Source of the DNA: Marinomonas agarivorans
Lineage (GTDB): Bacteria > Pseudomonadota > Gammaproteobacteria > Pseudomonadales > Marinomonadaceae
DNA: 64,000 nt
Assembly: GCA_002173415.2 (NCBI GenBank)
Contig: NHNK02000011.1
Location: 1-64,000 of the forward strand
Direction of reading: 5' to 3'
Both the position numbers and the translations under genes were made by a program. Within the stretch, counting starts at the first letter, position 1; every line of letters begins with the position of its first letter. Shown here piece after piece: positions 24,414 through 32,042 of the stretch. Under the pieces are notes generated by a model, which saw only the letters and a list, made by a program, of their open reading frames with translations, ran no database searches and had not been told where the DNA came from.

Positions 24414-25685
24414 ATGAAGAACTATCGACTTGGCACACACCGAGCAGTCCCTCCACAAGAAACACTTGATAGAGTTTTGCCACATCTCCCAGCAATGGGG
24501 ATCACACGCCTTGCCAATATCACAGGCTTGGATGAAATAGGCATTCCCGTCATGACCGCTTGTCGCCCTAACTCAAAATCCATTTCCGTCTCCCAAGGCA
24601 AAGGCGTATCTTTAGCAGCAGCGAAAGTATCCGCGACAATGGAAGCAATTGAAATTTTTCACGCGGAAAACATTCACTTACCCGTTCAATTCACCAGTCT
24701 TACTGAGCTTAAAAAGTTACATGACGTGGTCGATATCACTCAACTTCCCAGTATGGATGTTTCCCCCTTTTCAGCTCACGAACGTCGGTTGTGGATTGAG
24801 GGACGTGCATTAGCAACCAATAATGCTATTTATGTCCCTTACGACTTAGTGCACTGTGATTTTACCATTCCCCTACCACCAGCGAGCGGCTACTTTCAAT
24901 TAAGCACCAACGGATTAGCATCAGGTAATACTCAGGAAGAAGCCATTTGTCATGGGTTATGTGAGCTGATTGAACGTGACGCCATGACCCTATGGTCTTT
25001 ATTACCAGTCCTGCAGAAAAATGCCAAAAAAGTTGATTTATCAAGCATTAGCGACACCTCAATACAGACCTTAATCGCACAAATCACCAAGGCAAAAGTC
25101 ATGATTAGCGTCTGGAATATAACCTCTGATCTCGGTATACCAACCTTTTTCTGCACCATTATGAATGAGCAAGATAGTCCACATCGGCCACTTTATCCTT
25201 CATCTGGCTGCGGTACCCATCCAAGCAAAACCGTGGCGCTCTCACGCGCCATTACGGAAGCAGCACAGACTCGTTTAACCCTTATTTCAGGCTCCCGAGA
25301 TGACGCAAGCATAGAACTGTATAAGCAGTTGCAGGATTCAAATTATCAACAAGTCATCAAAGATACTGTTTTTGCTCCTCCCCCTAATCTGGACTTTAAC
25401 AGTATAAAAAGCTGGGAGCATGTCACCATCGACGAAGATTTATCTCTGCTGCTAAACCAACTTGTAAAAGTTGGTTTAGACAACCCCATCGTAGTCGATT
25501 TAACCAAGGCAGAATTTAACATTCCTGTTGTACGAGTCATTGCCCCAGGATTGGAAGGCATACATGACGTACCCGGTTATGCATTTGGTCAACGTGCTCA
25601 ATGCCTTCAACAAAAACAAAACTGTAAGAAAGAACGCCAGACAACCTCACTGGCTGAACACAAGCAAGAAGGAACAACACTATGA
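24414..25685 (+). CDS. YcaO-domain ATP-dependent cyclodehydratase/thioamidase
   Basis: A 423-residue YcaO enzyme, which phosphorylates a backbone amide with ATP and lets a nucleophile (Cys/Ser side chain or sulfide) add. The N-terminal YcaO region is present (TRLANITGLDEIGIPVMTAC), with ATP/Mg-binding acidic residues in AAKVSATMEAIEIFHAE and CHGLCELIERDA. The C-terminus lacks the PxPxP tail of azoline-forming YcaOs, consistent with partner-dependent thioamidation. It overlaps TfuA by 4 bp (ATGA), the pairing known from thioamide formation (thioviridamide-type RiPPs, methyl-CoM reductase). I chose ATG 24414 because AAGGA lies eight bases upstream. No E1-like or flavin dehydrogenase is nearby. 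Confidence 0.9.
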   Translation: MKNYRLGTHRAVPPQETLDRVLPHLPAMGITRLANITGLDEIGIPVMTACRPNSKSISVSQGKGVSLAAAKVSATMEAIEIFHAENIHLPVQFTSLTELKKLHDVVDITQLPSMDVSPFSAHERRLWIEGRALATNNAIYVPYDLVHCDFTIPLPPASGYFQLSTNGLASGNTQEEAICHGLCELIERDAMTLWSLLPVLQKNAKKVDLSSISDTSIQTLIAQITKAKVMISVWNITSDLGIPTFFCTIMNEQDSPHRPLYPSSGCGTHPSKTVALSRAITEAAQTRLTLISGSRDDASIELYKQLQDSNYQQVIKDTVFAPPPNLDFNSIKSWEHVTIDEDLSLLLNQLVKVGLDNPIVVDLTKAEFNIPVVRVIAPGLEGIHDVPGYAFGQRAQCLQQKQNCKKERQTTSLAEHKQEGTTL

Positions 25686-26791
25686 GCATCATCATTTTTG
25701 TAGGGCCTTCTATTAGTAGAGAAAAGGTGCTTGAAATAGCACCGAATGCCAACATTCAACCACCAGCCAAACAAGGTGATATCTATCTGGCTACCTTACA
25801 AAAGCCACAAATCATTATCCTGATCGATGGTGTTTTTGAATCTGTGCCTGCTGTGTGGCACAAAGAAATCCTTTATGCCATATCTCTTGGTATTCATGTT
25901 TATGGCTGCTCTAGCATGGGTGCACTAAGAGCCGCTGAACTGGATACATTTGGCATGGTTGGCGTTGGTGACATTTTTCAGAGTTTTCTAAACAGTAACT
26001 ACGATACTAGCTCTGAAGATTATCACGCAGACGACGATGAGGTGGCTCTTGTACATGGACCAAAAGAACTTAACTACCTCTCTGTTTCCCGAGCAATGGT
26101 TGATCTACGCTACGATTTAAAAAGCGCTTGCGAACATCACATTTTAACCCAAGAGCAAGCCAACTTAATTGCTCAGCAACTGAAAAAGCTCTGGTATCCT
26201 CGCCGAACTCAGACACAATTATGCCTTTTTGCCGAACCTATTCTGAGCAAAGACGCACACAAAAAATTAAGCGTTTTTTTGTCCCAAGAAAGTCTTTCTT
26301 TAAAAGAGCAAGACGCACTCGCCTTACTCTCAGACATTGCCAAAATCGATTTAACAACACTCGCAAGAAAACAGGTCGATTACGTATTACAGGAAAACGA
26401 TGCTTGGCACACACTACTTAACGATGTGAATAAGCAGCAAACTGTAGCAGCAAGAATCGACCTGCCTATTAGCCTATCTAAAGGTCAAACGGCATTAGCA
26501 ACAAAGCTAAGGGCACAGGCATTAAAGCATGCTCAAGAGTTGGGAATAGACTTTACACCATGGATTCAACCGGCGTTTCACAATATTGCCATAAAGTGGC
26601 AATGTGTTTTACCTGACGGCAGTGTGGATTTTGAAAGCGTTAGTAGAAAAATACAGGCGTTCTCGCTAAGCACAACACAGTTTCACCAATGGGTCGAAAG
26701 AGAGGCGCTCTTACTGGCTTATGGCGAGCAAGTTCAATTGCAAGAAGAACATTATTTAGATGAACGTCTTATGCACCAAGGTTATATATGA
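25682..26791 (+). CDS. tfuA: TfuA-family YcaO partner protein
   Basis: A 369-residue protein whose N-terminal ~150 residues match TfuA, the partner that recruits or supplies sulfur for YcaO-dependent thioamidation. Diagnostic segments are IIIFVGPSIS, IILIDGVFESVPAVWHKEI and GIHVYGCSSMGALRAAELD, with DEVALVHGP downstream. The C-terminal half (about 200-369) is longer than the core TfuA domain and helical, perhaps for substrate contact. It is translationally coupled to YcaO (ATGA overlap) and ends the unit; about 150 bp with 19-bp direct repeats follow. TfuA presence is the main reason to expect thioamide rather than azoline chemistry. Confidence 0.9.
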   Translation: MSIIIFVGPSISREKVLEIAPNANIQPPAKQGDIYLATLQKPQIIILIDGVFESVPAVWHKEILYAISLGIHVYGCSSMGALRAAELDTFGMVGVGDIFQSFLNSNYDTSSEDYHADDDEVALVHGPKELNYLSVSRAMVDLRYDLKSACEHHILTQEQANLIAQQLKKLWYPRRTQTQLCLFAEPILSKDAHKKLSVFLSQESLSLKEQDALALLSDIAKIDLTTLARKQVDYVLQENDAWHTLLNDVNKQQTVAARIDLPISLSKGQTALATKLRAQALKHAQELGIDFTPWIQPAFHNIAIKWQCVLPDGSVDFESVSRKIQAFSLSTTQFHQWVEREALLLAYGEQVQLQEEHYLDERLMHQGYI

Positions 26792-26854
26792 AAGGTTAAA
26801 ATGCGAAAAAGCCCAAATTATTAAAAGTACCCAATCTAGGTTTTTAACTCATGT

Positions 26855-26911
26855 CGTATTACTAATACGATGCCATATTACTAGCGCGATTCCATATTAC
26901 TAACGTGATAA
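26855..26911. repeat. 19-bp tandem repeat, three copies
   Basis: Three 19-bp units (CATATTACTAACGCGATTC-like) lie at 26855-26873, 26874-26892 and 26893-26911. The first also forms TCGTATT-ACT-AATACGA. They sit between the TfuA stop and the DUF2788 gene, at the boundary between accessory and core DNA. Confidence 0.7.
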
Positions 26912-26937
26912 ATAGCCGCGGCGACCTATTAAAACAA

Positions 26938-27147
26938 TTACAACTTTACGCCAAGAATATATTCAACAATCACGCCTTTTAACACAAAACCAAGTACACC
27001 TAAGCCTAACCCGCCAAAAATCACAAACATACCAAATTTACCAGCATTTGATTTGCGGGCTAGGTCATACATAATAAAGGCCATAAACAAACAAATACCG
27101 GTGAGACACACGGTTAACATGATGGATTCTATTTCTTCTATTTCCAT
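26938..27147 (-). CDS. DUF2788 family small membrane protein
   Basis: A 69-residue protein with two hydrophobic helices (TVCLTGICLFMAFIMYDLA, about 11-29, and MFVIFGGLGLGVLGFVLKGV, about 39-58) around a short KSNAGKFG loop. This matches the DUF2788 family of small inner-membrane proteins, common in marine gammaproteobacteria. Its function is not known. It converges on the TfuA gene and diverges from the ybfE-like gene, and probably marks the return to core genome. Confidence 0.8.
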   Translation of the reverse strand: MEIEEIESIMLTVCLTGICLFMAFIMYDLARKSNAGKFGMFVIFGGLGLGVLGFVLKGVIVEYILGVKL

Positions 27148-27309
27148 AACGACTGCCTTAAAATAGCGCGGTAAAAACTGAAACGGTAATATACACCAAT
27201 ATACGCCAACAGTAGATATTAACGATCACTAACTAGTGTACAAACTAGTGCACAAGATACCGAATACGCAAGACACTCACAGTAAACAGAAAGAAAAACA
27301 CAGACACTC

Positions 27310-27681
27310 ATGGCTAAATCCTCCTCTGATCGCAGTACAATTGATTTATTTTCTAAAACACGAGGTCGACCTCGTACTCACTTGCTTTCCCGTCAGGAGC
27401 AACTTAAAGCCAGTAAAAAAGTGCAGCGCATTAAACAAAAACAGCAAGGCCTGAAACGTATGGAAGTAGTGCTAGACAACAGCACCCTCGAAAAGCTGGA
27501 TTTAATGTGCACTATAGCCGATATAAAACGTGCAGATTGGATTAGTGAAATAATTGAAAAGCAATTTGCTAGCGTGAAAACACAAAAAAGATTGCAGGCC
27601 ACTCATATAACCACCAGTATGACCAAGCAGGAGGCAGAGCAAGGAACAGAGCAGGAAGAGCAAATCACTGAGGAATCATAA
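27310..27681 (+). CDS. ybfE: YbfE-like RHH protein (LexA-regulated family)
   Basis: A 123-residue protein matching the E. coli YbfE pattern: Asp-Arg-x-Thr-Ile-Asp-Leu-Phe near the start, then GRPRTHLLSRQEQLKASKKV, LKRMEVVLDNSTLEKLD and SEIIEKQF, the last being a ribbon-helix-helix type helix pair. The family is called LexA-regulated in E. coli, though I do not see a clear CTG-N10-CAG SOS box upstream of this copy. The Glu/Thr/Gln-rich C-terminal tail is variable. A DNA-binding role is likely but unproven. Confidence 0.75.
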   Translation: MAKSSSDRSTIDLFSKTRGRPRTHLLSRQEQLKASKKVQRIKQKQQGLKRMEVVLDNSTLEKLDLMCTIADIKRADWISEIIEKQFASVKTQKRLQATHITTSMTKQEAEQGTEQEEQITEES

Positions 27682-27809
27682 CAAAATCAAGTATCTCACT
27701 TCCTCCTATCTCTAGAGATATTTGTTATACTCCCGCTTTGTTTTTGACTCTTTCCCAACATAACGGCAATCAGATAACAATAACAATCAGACAATAGCGA
27801 CGATCAAAT

Positions 27810-28388
27810 ATGGCCAAACTGTACTTCTACTATTCCGCAATGAATGCTGGTAAATCGACTGTATTGCTACAATCTGCATACAATTACCGCGAACAAGGTA
27901 TGCAACCTCTTCTATTCACAGCCGCTATTGATGATCGTTTTGAACAAGGCAAAATCGCATCTCGTATTGGTATTAATGCTCAGGCAGAAACCTTTACCAA
28001 ACAAACAAATTTATTCGATATTATTAGCAAGGCTCGTTCAAATACAAACCTTGACTGTATTCTCCTTGATGAAGCACAATTTTTAACCGAAAAACAAGTG
28101 TATGAGTTATCCGAAGTAGTCGATAAGCTCTCTATACCTGTGTTGGCGTTTGGGATTCGTACCGATTTTAAAGGGCAGCTTTTCGAAGGCAGTAAAGCAC
28201 TCTTAGCATGGGCAGACAAACTCATCGAATTAAAAACGGTTTGTCATTGTGGCAGTAAAGCGACTATGGTCATACGTATAGATGAACAAGGTAACCCGAT
28301 ACGTGAAGGTGAACAAATCGTTATTGGAGGCAACAGCAGTTATATGTCTGTTTGTCGCAAACATTTTAAAGAGGCCGTGATAGATTAA
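27810..28388 (+). CDS. tdk: Thymidine kinase
   Basis: A 192-residue type II (TK1-like) thymidine kinase that salvages thymidine to dTMP with ATP. The P-loop is SAMNAGKST near the N-terminus and the Asp-Glu pair lies in [10 protein letters not shown]. The Zn-binding Cys/His motif is [12 protein letters not shown] with CRKHF near the C-terminus, and the [10 protein letters not shown] lasso region is present. Length is normal. The gene is followed by rdgC after 2 bp, so the two are co-transcribed. A likely -10 (TTATACT) lies about 80 bp upstream. Confidence 0.95.
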   Translation: MAKLYFYYSAMNAGKSTVLLQSAYNYREQGMQPLLFTAAIDDRFEQGKIASRIGINAQAETFTKQTNLFDIISKARSNTNLDCILLDEAQFLTEKQVYELSEVVDKLSIPVLAFGIRTDFKGQLFEGSKALLAWADKLIELKTVCHCGSKATMVIRIDEQGNPIREGEQIVIGGNSSYMSVCRKHFKEAVID

Positions 28389-28390
28389 TT

Positions 28391-29296
28391 ATGTGGTTTA
28401 CAAATATTCAATTTTTTCAACTGACCGATACCAGTGTTATCGATACGAATGAACTTATCCACAAGCTACCCGATTTTCAACTTAGAGAGTGCGGCACCCA
28501 AGAGGAATTTACCTTCGGGTGGCTCCCCTTGATTCGTAACAGTGAGCAATGGAGTTTGGGCAGTAATCAGTGCCTTTTGCTCAGAGCAGGCAAAGAGGAA
28601 AAAGTCTTACCTGCCTCTGTTGTTCGAGAACAATTAGAAAGTAAAGTAGCCGAAATTGAGCTGCTTGAAGGACGCAAAGTCGGTCGTAAGGAACAGTCCG
28701 ATATCAAAGAAGAACTCATCTTTAACCTACGCCCCAGAGCCTTTTCTAAACGTACCGATATTTGGGCTTATATTGATATGAAGGCCAAATTGTTAGTGGT
28801 TAATAGTACCAATGCAGGTCTAACCGAACTCTTGTTCAAGCAGCTTCAAACAACAATCGGCCGCTTTCCTATGACACCATTAATGGCGCAAGAGTCACCC
28901 GCAGCAGTGATGAGTAATTGGTTACTAAACAATGACTTACCGGCCAGCTTAACTACGAATGACGAGTGTGAGATCCAAGACAATTCCGAAGAAAAAACGC
29001 AAATTCGTTTTAAGGCCTTAGAACCTTTATCGGAAGACGTCACTCGCCATATCGATCAAGGGATGAGAATAAAATCATTAGCACTGAGATGGGTTGATAA
29101 ACTAAGCTTCACACTACACGAAGATCTAACGGTTCGCAGATTGAAGTTTGATGACACCATTAAAGATCAAGCATTCAATGATTCTCAAGGCGGAGGTTTA
29201 TCTGACTTGGACGCTAATTTTGCCTTGATGTCTTTAGAGCTAAGAGAGTTTTATCAATCTTACTCAAGCTGGTTCTCGATTGACGAAAGTAACTAG
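28391..29296 (+). CDS. rdgC: Recombination-associated protein RdgC
   Basis: 301 residues, as expected for RdgC (about 300 residues), a ring-forming dsDNA-binding nucleoid protein that limits RecA loading. Visible features are MWFTNIQFFQLTD at the start, FTFGWLPL, SVVREQLESKVAEIE, and GRKVGRKEQSDIKEELIF, with SGWF-like end SSWFSIDES. Directly follows tdk with no room for a separate promoter. Intact. Confidence 0.93.
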   Translation: MWFTNIQFFQLTDTSVIDTNELIHKLPDFQLRECGTQEEFTFGWLPLIRNSEQWSLGSNQCLLLRAGKEEKVLPASVVREQLESKVAEIELLEGRKVGRKEQSDIKEELIFNLRPRAFSKRTDIWAYIDMKAKLLVVNSTNAGLTELLFKQLQTTIGRFPMTPLMAQESPAAVMSNWLLNNDLPASLTTNDECEIQDNSEEKTQIRFKALEPLSEDVTRHIDQGMRIKSLALRWVDKLSFTLHEDLTVRRLKFDDTIKDQAFNDSQGGGLSDLDANFALMSLELREFYQSYSSWFSIDESN

Positions 29297-29544
29297 GTAA
29301 TTAACGACAATAAAATACGTTTTTTTGTGACTGCTTTCCCCCATATCGTTGTCCACAGATTAGGTGGATAACTTGGGGGAAAACATTGTAAGAGTAGACA
29401 GAATGGGGCCTTTCTATCTTGCAAGTTTTTTTTCATATTTTTTTCATTTTTTTTGTTAGCGCAATCTTTCTGAAATAGAGAGAAATTACACTAACTTATT
29501 CACCCTACTACTTACTCTTTATCCTTACTCTCCTTCACCTCAAT

Positions 29545-31008
29545 TCAATCGAACAAATCCCCCATATCCGATTTCTCTTGTGCAATTTTGTCTTGTTCAC
29601 TTGTACTTTGTTCACTTCTACCTTGTTTAGCGGAAGAGTCTGTCCCTTGCAAAGGTGATTTTTCTATACTGTCTGTTTTTTCAAGCGCCGTTGCCTTTTC
29701 TATTTGAGGCATGTCGGCATTCGCCTTGGTAAGGTGCTTATCCTCAATTTGTTTACTGGTTTTAGCGCCCATAATTTTTAGTTTTTCTGCTTTACTGACT
29801 AAACTGCCTCGCCCTGTGTGCAATTTATTCACTGCACCTTGGTAACTACGATTTGCTTGCTCTAAACGTTGGCCTACATCATCCATATCACCAATAAAGC
29901 TGACAAACTTGTCATACATAGCACCAGCTTGTTTGGCAATTTCAATCGCATTTTGACTTTGTTTTTCATTGCGCCAGATATTTTGAATGGTACGTAATGT
30001 TGCCAATAAGTTAGAAGGACCGGCGATAATAATATTTTTATCGAATGCTTCACTGAATAAACTATTGTCCGTTTGAATTGCTAACCCAAAAGCGGCCTCA
30101 ACGGGAATAAATAACAAGACAAAATCCAAAGATTTAATACCTGGCAATTCTGCATAAGATTTAGCACTTAGTTCTTTAATATGGCGTTTGATGGCATCAA
30201 GGTGTTGCTTTAATGCTCGAGTTTTATCTTCTTCGGTTTCGGCTTCAACATAAGCTAAATAGCTAACGAGCACCATTTTGGAATCGATAATAATCTGCTT
30301 ACCTTCTGGCAGATTAACTACAACATCAGGCTGTAATCGTCGACCATCCTCAGTAACGTAAGAGCCTTGTACTTCATACTCTCGCCCTTTTTCTAGCCCT
30401 GATCGTTCGAGAATGCGTTCCAAGATGACCTCGCCCCAGCCACCTTGCAATTTGTTTTGACCTTTAAGAGCATGGGTTAAATTGACAGCATCATCACTAA
30501 TTTTTTGGTTTAATTGTTGTAGGTTTTTAATTTCTTTTACTAATGAGAAGCGCTCTTTGGATTCTTCCTGATAACTGCGCTCAACTTTGTCTTGGAACTG
30601 TTTGATTTGATTACCTAAGGGCGTTAAAAGCGTGCCAAGTTGTTTCTCATTTTCTTGCGCCAGTTTTTGCTGCTGTTGCCCCATGATGTCTTGGGCTAGC
30701 TGCTTAAATTCGTTTTCCATTTGCGTTTTCTGTGCTCTCAGTAGATTGTCCTTTTCCTGCCACACTGTTTGAGCGGTAGTAAATTGTTGCTCCAGTAAAA
30801 GCGCTTCTTTTTCCAAAGTGTGAATCAACTCATTTTTTTGCTCTAAACTCTGCTTTACTGCCATTAATTCGGTATCTTTTTGAACCTCTACTTGCTCCCA
30901 TTTTAAGCGCATTTTTTTAATCAAATTACTGCTAATCAAGGCACAAATTATTGCACCGATAAAGCAACCAACGATAGAAAACGCGATAGGCATCAAAAAA
31001 TCCGTCAT
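29545..31008 (-). CDS. rmuC: DNA recombination protein RmuC
   Basis: A 487-residue protein with an N-terminal TM helix (IAFSIVGCFIGAIICALIS), a long coiled coil (about 35-150) and the RmuC nuclease-like domain (QGGWGEVILERILERSGL, PDVVVNLPEGKQIIIDSK, FVLLFIPVEAAFGLA). RmuC limits inversions at short inverted repeats and acts in DNA restart and recombination. The C-terminal Ser/Glu-rich tail is variable. It converges with rdgC across a 248-bp gap that has only a T-rich stretch. The domain is complete. Confidence 0.93.
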   Translation of the reverse strand: MTDFLMPIAFSIVGCFIGAIICALISSNLIKKMRLKWEQVEVQKDTELMAVKQSLEQKNELIHTLEKEALLLEQQFTTAQTVWQEKDNLLRAQKTQMENEFKQLAQDIMGQQQQKLAQENEKQLGTLLTPLGNQIKQFQDKVERSYQEESKERFSLVKEIKNLQQLNQKISDDAVNLTHALKGQNKLQGGWGEVILERILERSGLEKGREYEVQGSYVTEDGRRLQPDVVVNLPEGKQIIIDSKMVLVSYLAYVEAETEEDKTRALKQHLDAIKRHIKELSAKSYAELPGIKSLDFVLLFIPVEAAFGLAIQTDNSLFSEAFDKNIIIAGPSNLLATLRTIQNIWRNEKQSQNAIEIAKQAGAMYDKFVSFIGDMDDVGQRLEQANRSYQGAVNKLHTGRGSLVSKAEKLKIMGAKTSKQIEDKHLTKANADMPQIEKATALEKTDSIEKSPLQGTDSSAKQGRSEQSTSEQDKIAQEKSDMGDLFD

Positions 31009-31116
31009 GAATTATTTACTCATTAATAGTTAAATTACAGATTGGGCTGTATCTGACTTTCACTTAGTCAGTAAGCGCAGTATTATTTTGCTTTCGATAT
31101 GACCTAATAAGTTTAC

Positions 31117-31725
31117 ATGGATTACTTTCTTAGCCCAACCAAGCCGCAACGATTTGACCTTGAAATCAAGAGAAGTCTGTTTATTACCCAAGTTTTCCCC
31201 ACTCAGGGAAAAGACGAAGTAAAAAAAGTGTTACAACAAACACGTGCTCAGTTCCCTGACGCCAACCACCATTGTTGGGCGTGTGTGGCAGGCCATCCAA
31301 ATAATGTACATCAATGGGATCAAAGTGATGATGGCGAACCCAAAGGCACCGCAGGCAAACCCATGCTCAATGTATTGCAACATTCTGATTTTGGTGAGGT
31401 GACGGTCATCACAACCCGTTATTTTGGAGGCATCAAGTTAGGCGCTGGGGGGCTGGTTAGAGCCTACAGTCAAGCGGTACAAGAGGCACTGAGCCAAACA
31501 GAAAGCCACGCTATTTATCCTAGACATAACGTTACTTTGACCCTTTCTTATAGTCTCGTTGGTAAGGTGGAATACTGGCTAGAAAACAGTGACATTGAAA
31601 TTCAAGATAAGCAATTTGCTCAAGACATCACATTTGCTTTAGGGGTTATCCCAACGTCTTGGCCTCAACAAAAGCAGGCGTTACTAAATTTATGCCAAGG
31701 TCAGGCTGTTTTAAAAGAGCACTAG
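31117..31725 (+). CDS. yigZ: YigZ/IMPACT family protein
   Basis: A 202-residue protein of the YigZ/UPF0029 (IMPACT) family. The diagnostic segments are FLSPTKPQRFDLEIKRSLFI at the start, then NHHCWACVAGHPN, SDDGEPKGTAGKPM and TRYFGGIKLGAGGLVRAYSQ. IMPACT relatives are linked to translation control in eukaryotes; the bacterial role is not settled. The stop codon is overlapped by a 17-bp tandem repeat, so the C-terminus may be variable between strains. The gene appears monocistronic. Confidence 0.92.
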   Translation: MDYFLSPTKPQRFDLEIKRSLFITQVFPTQGKDEVKKVLQQTRAQFPDANHHCWACVAGHPNNVHQWDQSDDGEPKGTAGKPMLNVLQHSDFGEVTVITTRYFGGIKLGAGGLVRAYSQAVQEALSQTESHAIYPRHNVTLTLSYSLVGKVEYWLENSDIEIQDKQFAQDITFALGVIPTSWPQQKQALLNLCQGQAVLKEH

Positions 31726-31786
31726 TTACTTTTAAGCACTAGTCACTTTTAAGCACTAGTCACTTTTAAGCACTAGTCACTTTTAA
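31719..31786. repeat. 17-bp tandem repeat, four copies, over the yigZ stop
   Basis: Four head-to-tail units of GCACTAGTCACTTTTAA (first with T for C) begin at 31719 and end at 31786. The yigZ stop TAG (31723-31725) lies inside the first unit. The rest of 31726-32042 shows an 8-bp hairpin (TTATAAAG/CTTTATAA, 31809-31827), a TATAAT at 31926-31931 that may serve rapA, and no gene. Confidence 0.85.
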
Positions 31787-32042
31787 AACGACTTTTTTAT
31801 AGCACCTTTTATAAAGCGCCTTTATAAGAACAAAGATAAAATAAAAGACGAATAACAAAAGCGAGTAACGTTTCAGGCTTACTCATCAGCCAGTAATCTC
31901 TCTAGTAAGCGTCTTTTATCTTCACTATAATGTGCACATATTTTTACTGATGTAGCAAAACAGAAGTCAATTCAAACAACCTATCCCATAATTTTTATTT
32001 CTTTCATTAGCCATTATTAGACAAAAGCGGAATTAACATTAC

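Noticed and set aside
27181-27309. LexA box upstream of the ybfE-like gene
   Set aside because: Only partial half-sites and a duplicated ACTAGTG word were seen; no CTG-N10-CAG match good enough to call.
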